Shown here: piece by piece, positions 45,891 through 57,705 of the stretch
How positions within the stretch are numbered: the first letter of the stretch is position 1
Layout: every line of letters starts with the position of its first letter
DNA from: Rhizophagus irregularis
Taxonomy: Eukaryota; Glomeromycota; Glomeromycetes; Glomerales; Glomeraceae
Direction: 5' to 3'
Assembly: GCF_026210795.1 (NCBI RefSeq)
Contig: NC_089446.1
Coordinates: 3,749,001 to 3,813,000 of the forward strand
Length of the DNA stretch: 64,000 nt
Translations under genes and position numbers: made by a program
Notes under the pieces: generated by a model
Databases searched by the model: none
What the model was told of the DNA's origin: nothing
Seen by the model: the letters and a program-made list of their open reading frames with translations, nothing else

Positions 45891-46103
45891 TAATATTATT
45901 TGTCATACCAATTGTCATTAACCATATACAGCTGGTATAATTGACCCTAAATTTTGTGTAGCCAAATCGGCAGTAATTTAACCGAATTGATTACTTAATT
46001 GCATTTTTTTTTTGCCGACACACTAATAGTATTTAATAAATTTAGTTCTAATTGAATTTATAAAATTCTAATTGAATTTGAATTATTTTAAATTGTTATA
46101 AAG

Positions 46104-49100
46104 ATGAAAAGACGATATAGTCACAACAAGCCAATAGAGCCAATTCGAATTCGAAATCGGTTTTCTTACAGCAAACCTAATGAGACAACAGATTCTGACG
46201 AGAGAGTGGCAATTCGTTCGCCTGTACATTCACCTGATAATGATAACGATGACATGGACTTTCAGTATGATCATAAAGATGATTTAAGTTTTCAAGACAT
46301 TAATGATGATGATAATGCATATGGATCAATTAATCCTCAAGACTACAATAATAAGATGATATTTTCGCAAGATAATGTCAATTCATCTGATACTGAAGAG
46401 GAAGAAGAAAGTGATAACGAATACAATTATGAAGAGGAGAAAGAGAAGGAAGATAATAATGAAAACAATGACGAAGAGGAGGAGGATAAAGGTAATAATG
46501 ATGATAATAATAATCAAGTGGAAGAGGAACGTAATAACGATGAAGAGGAACGTAATTACGATGAAGAGGAACGTAATAATGAAGATGAAGAAATACATCA
46601 AATCGTTGAAGCGTTAGATGAAGACAAGATACCGTTCTGCAATGGTCAATTTGCACCGTACTTTGATAATTATACAACTACGGCATTATTTTGCTGGCTT
46701 CAGAAACATAATGTTTCTACGAAAGCATATGAAGATCTTGTCGATATCATTCACAATTCTCAATTTGAACCTACCCATGTGGTAAAAAATATCCGAAGAT
46801 TCCAATCATGGAGAAAACGTCTTCCTCTCCTACCAATAATAACAAAGTCTATTAAAATTTCACCAAAAAAATTTCCATCAACTTCACGAGGATCAAAACT
46901 TTCGTATCAACTCTCAATTAGTGAAATTATATGGCGTGTTCTTAATAATCTGATGCTAATGAAGCATATGTATTTTGGACCCAGCATTAATTCTGAAGAA
47001 AAATCAGAATTTTGGCATGGAAATTTATGGGGGGAATCCCCACTTTTTGGACAACACGAAATATTAATATCAGAAGGTTATAAATTAATACACTTTGATA
47101 CAATTATAATTTATTATCATTGATAATATTTATTAAAGTTATTTATTTTTAATAAATAGTATTGTACCGATCTGGTGATTTTGTTTACTATCATGATGAT
47201 AATGGTCAAAAAAAACTTGGAAGATTAAGATCAATTTTAAAAAATCATGATGGATATTATCAGTTACGAATTCAAAAAATTTTGGAATATAGTGATTTAC
47301 CTGGAAATTTAAAAGGGTTACCAAGACAACGTCGTTCTATTACTAGTGAAGTATGGTTACAAGACGAACGATTTTTAATTATAATGACTTCTCAAATTTT
47401 AGAAAAAGTAACTATATTGATGATGTTTCAACATCAAAATATTCCTGATGGTTCATTGCGGATTAGTGAAATAATTTATAAATGTAATGACCGTTGGCAC
47501 GTTCGTAATGTAAAGCTTTCATATCTACATCCATCTGATTACATTTCTATTAGAAATCCACCATCATCATCTATGACAATCTATAAGCTGTTTTTAGATC
47601 TTTATTATGATGATTTTAGTACATTTAGAAATGTATACCATTCTCTAGGTGGTGTTTATGTACAGTTTGGAAATATGCCAGCACATCAAAGAAAGCTAAT
47701 AAAGAACCATTTTGTTATTGGGTTTATCCCATTTGGAGGAAAATTTGACGAATTTATGATACCATTCATTTCAGAAATGAAGGAATTAGAGAAAGGAAAG
47801 GTGATGACTGTCCAAGGACAAGATGCATAGATAATTGCTGGTTTAGGCGTTGTTACGGCAGATTTACCTCAAGGTAACGATATGACAGGAGTACTAAGGT
47901 ATTTTTTCAACTTAGTTAATAATATAATAATATAATTTTATGACAACTATTAAAATTTTTTAAAAAATAAATTTAGACATAATGCAAATAAGGGTTGTCG
48001 TACTTGTAAAACTACTAAAGAATCATTGAATGCTCACAATCAGGATATCGTAACAACATTACATTATCATCATATTACAGATGAAGAAATCTTAAAAATT
48101 TCTCATGAGACTATAATGTCAAGAAGAGATCAACTTTGTACGGAATATGGTTTACGATCATTACCTAGTATTTTAGATAAATTAAAAAGGGAAAGACATT
48201 TACAGACGCCGCAGGATGTTTATCATGCGACTGCAGGAAAGATTGGGTGGCTACTAAAATTAACTTGTGAATTATTTTCATGAGAAGGAGAAGATAATTT
48301 TATCGAAATTTGGAAAAATTTTGAAATCCCAAAAAGATGGTCTCGCTTACCAAATCCGATTACTCACTACAATAGTTTTATGATGTCGGATTTACTTAGA
48401 TTAGCTATGATTATGCCATTTCTGTTAAACCAGTTTTTAAAAGAATCAAGTATCAAACGTAATAAAACAGCCATGATTCAACAAAGAATTGATGCATTTC
48501 GAGTTAGTTCAGTTCCAAAAATTATTATATCTTGTTAGATACATGTTGCAAAAACTATGAAAGCGGTTTTTAACAAGAAATTTACATCAGATAGCTATGA
48601 GGAATTGCAACAATGTCTTGAAGAAGAGTTTTCAATCCTTCCAAAGGTATACCGTATATCGCGGGCCATAGTACCCCCCTATGCATAGTACCCCCCTTGA
48701 AAAATTTCATAGAATTGTATAGTACCCGGAGGGATATTTTACAATTATCTCGTGATCTAGTGATCAGATTTGAGCCATCTTTTTTTTGTTTGATAGCTCT
48801 CATTGAGCTCTTCAAAATAAAAAAAGATCGTTCAAATTGGACCGGTAGATCGTGAGATATTCGCAAAAAACGGAATTTTTAGGCTTTGTTTAATACCCGG
48901 GGGTACAGGGTCAAACCCCCGATTTTTGCAAGATACCCGGAGTACTGTGGCCCGCTATATACGGTAGTTACAAATTTGATATTGAAATGTGGAATAATTT
49001 CAAATAATTAACAATATTTTACTTTTTATAGGTTTTTGTAAATTTTGTTAATTTACCAAACATACACGTTAATATGCATCTTTTGATGCATGCTAAAACC

Positions 49101-50035
49101 TTTGGAACACTTATTAATACCCAAGTTGGTATAAAAGAAATGGTCCATCGTATTTTTAAGGGGATGGTACCAAAAACTAATTGCAAAAACATAGATTTAG
49201 ATTTATTAAAGCGTTACAATACTTTATTTGCAATTCGACATTTAGCAGATGGTGGTATTGATCCAAGATTTAATAGATCTTGTACTGGATTTACAAATTC
49301 AAATTTTGGACAATTATTTTTAAATTGGTATGTTACAGAAGATAAATATTCAACTGAAGCAACTGAACAAATTCAAGACGATGATGATGATACAAAAAGT
49401 AAGTATTTTATTGCATATAATAGTACATGTTTGATATTTATATTTACTAATCTTTTAATTTAGTTATATCTCCAGTAAACTTTATTTCCAATATTTCATT
49501 AAAAAAAAGAATGCCAAAGCAGGAACGTGATAAACTTCTTTTAACTTTACATAATTTTAAAACTGAATTGTTTTTATCTTATGTGGATATGAAGTTTGAG
49601 GCGGCACTTATAAACTCTTCAATTAGTTGGTACAAATTTGCATCATATATGATTGAAGAAGAAAATGGTATCCTTTCAAAAGTTCACCTACATCTCGATG
49701 ATTTTATCACAATTTATGAAGAAGATCATGAAGAATCTTATGTAATAATCAAAGGTATCTTTCAACATAAGGGTAACAATAACAAATATTATGCATTTAT
49801 TGTTGTAGATTGGTTTGAAGATACTATGGTTGAACATTCAGTATTAAAATGTCCACTTTACTGTCTCCAAGCAACAGGAGATAAATGGAGACGTATTTTT
49901 CCAATTACTGTAATAGATAATGTTCAAAAAGTACATTTTATTCATAATTGTAATTCAGAAAGGTGCCAACTACCAAATCATGATACTACAAATAGAATTT
50001 GGATAAAAAATAATTTTTATTTTACAGCTATATAA
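46104..50035 (+). pseudogene. decayed CMC/tnp2-like transposase gene, copy B
   Basis: Exons 46104-47076, 47160-47898, 47977-48646, 49032-49398 and 49464-50035 align with the intact copy at 36378-39947 from the acidic N terminus to the shared C terminus ending WIKNN[Y/F]YFTAI. Three in-frame stops: TAG 47828-47830 and TAG 48536-48538, both at tryptophans in the intact copy, and TGA 48281-48283. Intron positions differ: this copy has an intron at 47899-47976 that the other lacks, and lacks the other's intron at 38439-38518. A 313-bp MITE lies in the intron before 49032. The acidic N-terminal tracts have diverged most. Not able to encode the full protein. Confidence 0.8.
48652..48964. mobile_element. 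313-bp MITE, TA target (mariner-like)
   Basis: TA lies on each side (48650-48651 and 48965-48966). The inverted repeat begins CCGTATAT[C/A]GCGGGCC on both ends, followed by GTACC-rich sequence. No coding capacity. It sits just inside the donor end of an intron of the decayed transposase copy B, close to the GT at 48647. Confidence 0.8.
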
Positions 50036-51345
50036 TTATATTAATTATATAAATATAATAAAATAATTATTTTAATTTGTATCGTATAAAATTTTAACCA
50101 ATAAAATCATATGCATGATGTAATAATAAATTAAAATTAACCAATTAAAATCACTTTAATTACATGCATGTGATATCATGCATGTGATATCTAAAAATAG
50201 CTAAAATTCGCGTTTATTAATAAGATTTTTTTTGTTTATTTTCAAAAATACGCTTTTCTCTTGTCTTTTATATTAATACTTTACGGTATTTTAGTTCGTC
50301 TCTTCTTTTTTCTTTTTAAAGTATACTTTAATTATCTTTTTACAATAATAACAATACTTTGAGACACTTTAGTTTATATATTCAACATAGTAAGACACCC
50401 ACATACGAAAAGTAAGAATAAAAGCAAGAATAAAGAAAAGAAAATGTACCCGCCACTCACATACAAAAGAAAAGAATAAAAGAAAGGAAAAATGTACCCA
50501 CCTACCCACATACAAAAGAGAAAAAAGCCGTTTTTTAAATAAATAGTGGAGCTGTTAAGCAAGGTATGAAAATAGGATATACGCATATTTTTCATATTTT
50601 TTTTACAATATGTTGTGGTTTGAGTATTTTTTTGTTAGACTGTGGTATAAATGTGAATATATTTTTCAGCGGCCATGTATCTATTGCTTGTTAAATATAT
50701 TTGCAATTTCTTTGTTAGACTGTGGTATTACAATATGAAGTGTGAATATATTTTTCAACGGCCATGTATCTATTGCTTGTTAAATATATTTGCAATTTCT
50801 TTTGTAATATTTGCTTTAGCCTGGAAGAAAATGTTGTAAAATAGGGCTGGATATTTATGGCATTTTCCGCCTTCCAATTACTTTGTCCGGGGGTAGCCTG
50901 ACAATTTGTCGTTGTCCGTCAGTCGTAGCAACCAGCATTTTTTTACAATATTATGATTTTAAGAAACAAAACACTTTCAAAAAAATTTAAAGAAAGAACT
51001 AACTTAAAAATATTATCATTTTTATTATTCTTTACAAAATCCTGGAATTACCTGCTCTAACTATTATCCCAAAGTTATGTATTAAATTTTAAATATATTT
51101 TACAAAGAGTATATTTTATTAATCATGATTGTTTTTTTTATTTTTTTTATATATATATATATATATTTTAAAATTGAAAATGACATATCCATCCACTCAC
51201 ATACGAGAAGAAAAGAATAAAAAAGAGAAGAAAAAAATAAAAAAAAAGGAAGAAAAGAAACGTACTCCACTCACCCATAATAATCCACTAATAAAAAATT
51301 ATTATTATTAATGTATAATAAATAATAAACATATATTACAATAAA
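50036..51345. other. gene-free region with a tandem duplication
   Basis: 50620-50830 is a direct duplication of a roughly 95-bp unit ('ttgttagactgtggtat', 'cggccatgtatctattgctt'). At 50380-50520 and 51180-51270, purine-rich stretches with 'acccac' and 'catac' words repeat. No gene is supported; frames on both strands are low-complexity. Confidence 0.45.
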
Positions 51346-51349
51346 AATA

Positions 51350-51990
51350 TTTTTGTGATGTTAATTCGGTGTTAATATAATATCATTACGATGTAGTTAC
51401 GATATTAAATAAATGTAAAACATTTTTTGTAATATTAATTCGATATTAATATGATATTATTATGATGTAGTTACGATATCAAATAAAATTGTAATATTAA
51501 TTCAATGTTAATACGACATCACTACGATGTGGCTACGATATCAAATAGATGTAAAATATTTTTAATATTTTTGCAATATTAATTCGATGTTAATATGATA
51601 TCACTACGATATGGCTACGATGTGGTTACAATATCAAATAAAATGTCAAATATTTTGTAATATTAATTCGATGTTAATATGATATCACTACGATGTGGTT
51701 ATGATATCAAATAAAATGTCAAATATTTTGTAATATTAATTCAATGTTAATACGACATCACTACGATGTGGTTACGATATCACATAAAATGTCAAATATT
51801 TTTGCAATATTAATTCGATGTTAATATGATATCACTACGATGTGGTTACGATATCAAATAAAATGTCAAATATTTTGTCAATGTTAATACAATATCACTA
51901 CGACATGGTTACGATATCAAATAAATGTCAAATATTTTTGTAATATTAATTCAATGTTAATACGACATCACTACGATGTAGTTACGTGAT
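51350..51990. repeat. 73-84-bp GATATC-rich tandem repeat
   Basis: 'actacgatgtggttacgatatc' type cores (read in pieces) occur at about 51521, 51603, 51687, 51760, 51834, 51897 and 51970. Each is accompanied by 'aatattaattcgatgttaat'. No coding capacity. Confidence 0.75.
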
Positions 51991-52179
51991 AATATTTACA
52001 TCGCATAATGATCGCAGCGATATCGCAAAGATATCAAACTAATCAATGTCGATTAAATACAGTTACGACTAACTTAATGACGTCGAATCTATTTTTTATA
52101 AAAATATCATAATGATATTGTAATGATATTATTGCGATATCTAATCAATATCGATTGTAAACTCCAAGTTTCAGCAAAG

Positions 52180-53095
52180 TATTAATATCGTATTTACTTT
52201 CTATTTTTCATTATTGTTATAACAATATCGAAATGATATCGATTTGATGTTTCGTCAATATCGTTATGATGTCGATTAGATAATTATAAAGTAATATCTT
52301 TACGATATCATATTGATATTGAATTAATGTTGGAACGATATTATATTAATATTGTATTTACTTTCTATTTTTCATTATTGTTATAACAATATTGAAATGA
52401 TATCAATTTGATGTTTCGTCAATATTGTTATGATGTCGATTAGATAATTATAAAGTGATATCTTTACGATATCATATTGATATTGAATTAATGTTGGAAT
52501 GATATTATATTAATATCGTATTTACTTTCTATTTTTCATTATTGTTATAACAATATTGAAATGATATCAATTTGATGTTTCGTCAATATTGTTATGATGT
52601 CGATTAGATAATTATAAAGTGATATCTTTACGATATCATATTGATATTGAATTAATGTTGGAACGATATCATATTAATATCGTATTTACTTTCTATTTTT
52701 CATTATTGTTATAACAATATCGAAATATCGAAATGATATCGATTTGATGTTTCGTCAATATCGTTATGATATCGATTAGATAATTATAAAGTGATATCTT
52801 TACGATATCATATTGATATTGAATTAATGTTGGAACGATATCATATTAATATCGTATTTACTTCCCATTTTTCAAAAAATTCATTGTTGTTATAACAATA
52901 TCGAAATGATATTGATCTGATATTTTTTCAAACAAATATCTTTACGATATCATTTCGATATATTGAATTAATATTGAAATGATATCATTGCGATATCATA
53001 ATGATATCATTTGCAAATCGATATCGCCACGATATTTATTTAACATCATTATTATATCAATTCGGTATTGTTTAAAAATTCAAGGTTTCTGTAAA
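52180..53095. mobile_element. GATATC-type element with four 164-bp units
   Basis: 'ctttctatttttcattattg' occurs at 52197, 52361, 52525 and 52689, an exact 164-bp spacing, and a diverged fifth unit starts at 52861. The right end TTCAAGGTTTCTGTAAAG is followed by TA (53096-53097). The unit is the inverse of that at 8440-8960, and 52940-53095 matches the inverse of about 7699-7815. The CTTTACAGAAA terminus and TA target point to a mariner-type non-autonomous element. Confidence 0.65.
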
Positions 53096-53104
53096 GTAGT
53101 AATT

Positions 53105-54043
53105 TATTCATAAAGCTTTTGAGAGTTATGAGCAGTACTTGTCTAAACCAAAAGTGAGAGGCGATGTAGACGAAGTACACCTGACAATCCATTAAATAGA
53201 TGGCGACGTACAGGGGATGGTAGCACTTTTAATGCATACATTGAGTTTGTTATCATTTTAGCTGATACTATATATACTATTCGTTATTTTCCTACACTGG
53301 TAAAAAAATGATTTATCCTACACATATCTTACACATATTGGATACTCAAAATGTAGAAAATCATACACAAATAATACACATATCATACACATATCGGGTA
53401 CTAATATATATATCATACATATATCAGGTACCTGATAGGTATACTATATATATAAGTACCCAATATGTGTATGATATGTGTATTATTTGTGTATGATTTT
53501 CTACATTTTGAGTACCCGATATATGTAAGATATGTGTAGGATATGTGTAGGATAGACCATTTTTTTACCAGTGCTAAATCTGGTAGTATACAAGTTTTTG
53601 GGTCTTTTGATCCTGTTGCTATCTTTTTACGTTACCTTTTTGAATATTCACTACCTGAGTTTTCTTCTGTAAAACTTGTGGGTGAAAATAAGGCTCTCCT
53701 GCACAATTATAAATTTGTGATTAATATCGGGAGTGATAAGTTTATTAATCTTTCTACCTTAGTATATGCTTTAAAGTCTATAGATGGTATTCGTGAGATT
53801 CTCCTCTTTCTGATAAAGTATATTAAGAATGATGCAGGTGATATTCATTCTAAAATTGCTATAGTCTTCACATCAAAAATTCGGGTATATATCTGGCCTA
53901 AATCTGGTAAGTTTAATATATTTGGCACTAAGACTGAATTAGATGCTGATATGATCTATAAGTTCTTACAGAAGTTGTTTTCTAATCCATATGATTTTGG
54001 TGATTTTATTTGTGATGCACCTATTCCAGATTGCGAGAGGTAA
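53105..54043 (+). pseudogene. unknown gene with two PKSG repeats, split by a MITE
   Basis: Upstream of the MITE the plus-strand frame includes NRWRRTGDGSTFNAYIEF; downstream it continues SGSIQVFGSFDPVAIFLRYL and runs to TAG... a stop at 54041-54043 after PIPDCER. If the MITE (53296-53573) and one copy of its CTA duplication are ignored, the frame is continuous across the site. Two segments resemble each other: PKSGSIQVFG (split by the insertion) and SKIRVYIWPKSGKFNIFG near 53875-53930. This internal duplication is reminiscent of TBP-like folds, but that is only a resemblance. I cannot name the family. As it stands the gene is broken. Confidence 0.5.
53296..53573. mobile_element. 278-bp CACTA-like MITE, copy A
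   Basis: Terminal inverted repeat CACTGGTAAAAAAATG; 3-bp target duplication CTA on both sides (53293-53295 and 53574-53576). The interior is a long palindrome of 'tacacatatcatacacat' type words with a central GGTACC-like site. CACTG termini and 3-bp duplications fit the CACTA superfamily. Nearly identical to the copy at 59583-59861. Confidence 0.88.
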
Positions 54044-54062
54044 AAAATAGTTTCACTGAGAA

Positions 54063-55140
54063 CTAGAAACCTTCTATTTGTAAAATCCAGCAATCACATT
54101 CCTGACTTCTTGTTGGCATAAGACATTCATCACATAGAGTTATAGCCAACACATTTTTTAGCCTATCCAGTTGACTCTCAGTAGTCAGTGTAAGATTCTG
54201 GTAGTATTCATTAAATTCATTCTGCTCTTCTTCATTTATATCTTCATCTATGTTTTCATCTGTGTCTTCATTCATATCTTCATCTCCTTTAATATGGTAA
54301 ATGCTGAATTCATTTCTATATTCATCATTAGGATTTGTGAATATTCTTTGTATATTGTAATCTATAATGTTGAATGTTGTAGGTTTCTTTTTTGATGATA
54401 TTTCTACTAAGTCTAATAATGCATATGCTAATTCATTATCCTCTGAGAAGTTCTTAATAATATCTGAAAATCTTTCATATATTGCCAATTTGCCATCTCA
54501 TCTGGTAGAATAGAATATCTTATTCGTGATAAAAGTGATGATGGATGTACTTTACTAAAAATGGCCAATTTTTTGAAATGATTTTGTAATAATTTTAAAA
54601 TACTACAAAAATACATTTAATACATCAAAATGTTTTTATTATATTTTTGCTATTATTTTGTAATTGTATTGTATCTAGGTCTATAAAAATAACTCAAAAT
54701 AATATCACAATAATTTTTTAATGTTTTTGTTATTATTTTATTATTATAATATAATTAACTTTGATATTATTTTAATATTTTAATCTTAAAAATACCTTAA
54801 ATATATCTTGATATATTTTAAAAATTTTACAAAATAATTGCACAATTGTTTTGAAAGCCATTGTATCTAGATCTATAAAAATATTTCAAAAAATTGGCCA
54901 TTTTTAGTAAAGTATCCATATATCATCACCTTCTAACATCTCATCAAATATTTCTACTAGCTCTTCTAATCCAGATACTAACATACTTTCTTTGCTAAAT
55001 TCGGAATCTAAAGTTTTTAAATATGCTATATCTAAATACCACATTATTTCCTTTACCCATTCTTCTATGTTGAGTTCAAACTGACCTATATACGTCTTAT
55101 TGATAATCTGTATTGTGACATTTTGTAAACCTTTTATATA
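54063..55140 (-). pseudogene. unknown acidic-region protein gene, split by a MITE and frameshifted
   Basis: Minus-strand frame: upstream part (about 55130-54913) contains TYIGQFELNIEEWVKEIMWY and SGLEELVEIFDEMLEGDD; then a 363-bp MITE; then SSLLSRIRYSILPDEMAN; then a one-base shift leads into IYERFSDIIKNFSEDNELAY, an acidic run (EDMNEDTDENIDEDINEEE) and a Cys-containing end CDECLMPTRSQECDC with stop at 54063. The Cys pairs could bind zinc. It converges with the gene ending at 54043, only about 20 bp away. The start codon lies upstream of 55140 and was not identified. Family unknown. Confidence 0.5.
54550..54912. mobile_element. 363-bp MITE, TA target (mariner-like)
   Basis: TA flanks at 54548-54549 and 54913-54914. 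The inverted repeat CTTTACTAAAAATGGCCAAT is exact at both ends and continues for another 10 bp. The interior is AT-rich with an inverted arrangement of 'attgtatctagatctataaa' words. It interrupts the coding frame of the minus-strand gene. Confidence 0.87.
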
Positions 55141-55289
55141 TGAATCTTTTATTCAATTACATTTTTTCTCGGTATAAGGGTAATTGCTTGCCTTGCTATT
55201 CCGCTCTATTGACTTCATGGCTGGTTTCCTAGATGGATTAATATTTCCTTACCTTTTTTGACTCTGTTGGCTTTGAAATCCCATTTCTT

Positions 55290-55545
55290 GTTCGGTTAAT
55301 TTTTTCAGATTGTGTGGTGGTAATAGAGTTGCATGGTGGTAATAAAACTATATGATGGTAACTAGATTATATGAAAAGTGGTAGGTGGATTATATGGTGG
55401 TAATTAAAATTATATGATGGTGGTAACTAGATTATATGAAAGTGGTAGTTAAATTATAGTGAAAGTGGTAAGTGGATTATATGATAGTAATTAAGTTATA
55501 TGATGGTGGTAATTAGATTATATAAAGTGGTAGTATTTTAGATTA
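55290..55545. repeat. ATGGTGGTAAT-type simple repeat
   Basis: About 250 bp of imperfect repeats with 'gattatatgatggtggtaa' variants. It directly precedes the MULE transposase fragment and replaces its expected 5' region. Confidence 0.8.
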
Positions 55546-55546
55546 T

Positions 55547-56762
55547 ATGATGGCGCTGAGCCAGAATTGGGGTTTTCATACTACTGTTTTATGTTCTACT
55601 AAAGAACAAACAATAGCACTTTCTAAATTGACACATATTGAAATTGATATGGCATTTAAAAGAATTCATGGTATCACAAATGAATGGGAAGTAACAGCAT
55701 ATTTACCTCGAGTACAGAAAAGTAAGTATAATTACTGAATTTTGGTCATTTATTTAATAATAAAACCTTTTATTTAGTTTTTTATTGTTAATTATTATAT
55801 GAAGCTTTGACTTTTGCTCGAATATTTACAAATATTGAAACGGCTGAAGCATACCAAAATTTATTAGAAGATTTGTTTGGATGCATAGAAAGAGATATAG
55901 GCAAAACTTTTAATTTTCATCACATTCATGGCGAAGGATTAGGCTGCATTATTGCAGACCAACATAAAGGACAAGCTCTAGGTGAAATTAAAATATTATA
56001 TATTTCAAATTATTTAAAAATTTTATTTTAAATTAACTTTTTTAATAGGATTGGGTCAATATTTACTAAATTCAAAATATCCACACTTAACTCTTATCGA
56101 ACATTTACAACATATCTACAAGCTCTGTCAGGTGCATTACAAACGGTAAATAAATATATTTATCTTATTTATAATTAAAACTATATAATTAGTACGATTA
56201 TTAACGATAATATTTTATAGGAACATTGACAAAAATAAAGCATTGTCAAGTGAAATTCGTAGCGCGATGTATATAGTTTCTAATTTAAATACTCAAAATG
56301 AAGTTTTAAAAATATTGCATAAAATTCGTGATTGTGGTGAACCAGGAACAACAGGTAATTAAATTATAATTATTGCAATTTAATTTGTTAATTTATATAG
56401 ATATTAAAAAAAATATTCAATTTTTTATAGCATGGGTTAAAGATAAACTTACTCCGTGGGTTTTGTCAGGAATATCAAGTGTATTTAGCAAAATGGATCA
56501 TATTATCTGGAGTCAAACACCAAATAATACCAATGCTGGAGAAAGTGCCCATGCCAATGTAAATCGCGATGGATGCAATCTTTCCCTTCTTGCAAGGATA
56601 GTTAGGTAACTATTTTTATATTCTACATAAAAAAATATAATTTACTTATCTATTTTTTGTTTTAAGAGGACGTGATTTTGATAAAAGGCAGTGGGAAAGC
56701 ACTGACGTTTATGAAAAATATAATGTTCCAGACACTTATCGAAATAAGTCAGAACTTGCACG
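55547..56762 (+). CDS. MULE-type transposase, spliced fragment (both ends lost)
   Basis: Six exon segments join in phase: 55547-55721, 55805-55981, 56049-56145, 56221-56354, 56431-56605, 56667 onward. Landmarks: IEIDMAFKRIHGITNEWEV (putative first Asp), HIHGEGLGCIIADQHKGQAL (putative second Asp), IEHLQHIYKLCQVHYKR, and WSQTPNNTNAGESAHANVNR (putative catalytic Glu before H). This Asp..Asp..Glu layout with TN..ES.H fits Mutator-like transposases of fungi. The 5' end runs into a simple repeat and the 3' end is cut at 56762 by a 245-bp element, after which only a few codons follow to a stop. No in-frame stop lies within the exons. It could be a source for the 9-10-bp-duplication MITEs nearby only if a complete copy exists elsewhere. 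Confidence 0.65.
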
Positions 56763-57007
56763 TAAGGTTACTTGCCAAAACCTAGGGGTTTAGGCAAGAT
56801 GGCGTTTTGCCGAAAAGCAAAATTCTGCCGAAACTATATTAAAGTTATATTAAAAAAACTGGCAAAACTTTGGAGAAAGGCGAAACTGCCGAAACTTATT
56901 ATAAATGCCGAAACTGCCGAAACTCTGCCGAAACTATAATAAATCTATAGTAAAATTTTGACGAAACTAATCATAGGATTTTGAAGAGGTTTAGACAAGC
57001 AACCTTA
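56763..57007. mobile_element. 245-bp MITE with CCGAAACT subterminal repeats
   Basis: Ends TAAGGTTACTTGCC (left) and the complement of GACAAGCAACCTTA (right); direct CACG flanks at 56759-56762 and 57008-57011. Interior has repeated 'tgccgaaact' units. The superfamily is unclear from a 4-bp duplication. It interrupts the MULE transposase reading frame. Confidence 0.75.
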
Positions 57008-57118
57008 CACGTGACTTCAATAACTGTACTGTATGGTAAATTTGGATAAAATTTTGTACAGTACAGTACAGCTAGGGATGGAAGTTAATTAACTATGGTT
57101 AATTAACCACGGTTAATT

Positions 57119-57532
57119 AGTGCTCCAAAACGAGTCAAGTTGACTCATGAGTTGGTCAAGTCGAGTTGAGTTGAGTTGAGTTGAAAATTATAATCAAATC
57201 GAATCGATTCGAGTCGAGTTAATAATTTAATAAAATAGAGTCGAGTCGAGTTAAGCCGAATTAAACATAATTCTGGCCAAATTTATGGAATTTCCTTTTT
57301 TGGAAATTATGTTACACAAAATCCGGGACGAAAATTTTTTGAAAATTACAAAAATGGAATTTTGTGGAATGGCTATCGCCAAAAAAAGGAAATGATCAGC
57401 ATAGCTGAATAAAATCACGTGATTTAATTCGACTCGACTCGATTCGGTTTGACGGGCCAACTTGACTCGAATCGAGTCGAGTTTATATTTTTATAATTTT
57501 AACTCGACTCGACTCGACTTGTTCGGAGCTCT
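57119..57532. mobile_element. 414-bp foldback element, MULE-like, GAGTC-repeat type
   Basis: Exact 10-bp duplications ACGGTTAATT at 57109-57118 and 57533-57542. Ends AGTGCTCCAAAACGAGTC and (complement) AGAGCTCCGAACAAGTC. Subterminal arms are GAGTCGAGTC-type repeats. The centre (57260-57410) holds a core with 'tttccttttttggaaatt' and 'ggctatcgcc' shared, inverted, with the element at 62.6-63.3 kb. The end motif and duplication length match the element at 2935-4127. Confidence 0.87.
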
Positions 57533-57705
57533 ACGGTTAATTAACGGTTAATTTAGTTAATTATAATTAGCTAAAGTTGGTTAATTAACAATTAATTTTG
57601 TTAATTATAAATTGACCAATTAAAGAAGCAGATTTTAATCATGTGATCAAAATTCCAATTTATTTGATTATCATCTTTTTTTCCATCTTTTTTTTTAATT
57701 TAATA

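Noticed and set aside
48652-48964. The insertion in the tnp2-like copy B as a coding exon
   Set aside because: It has exact inverted ends and TA flanks, lies between a GT donor and an AG acceptor, and the paralogue has no counterpart.
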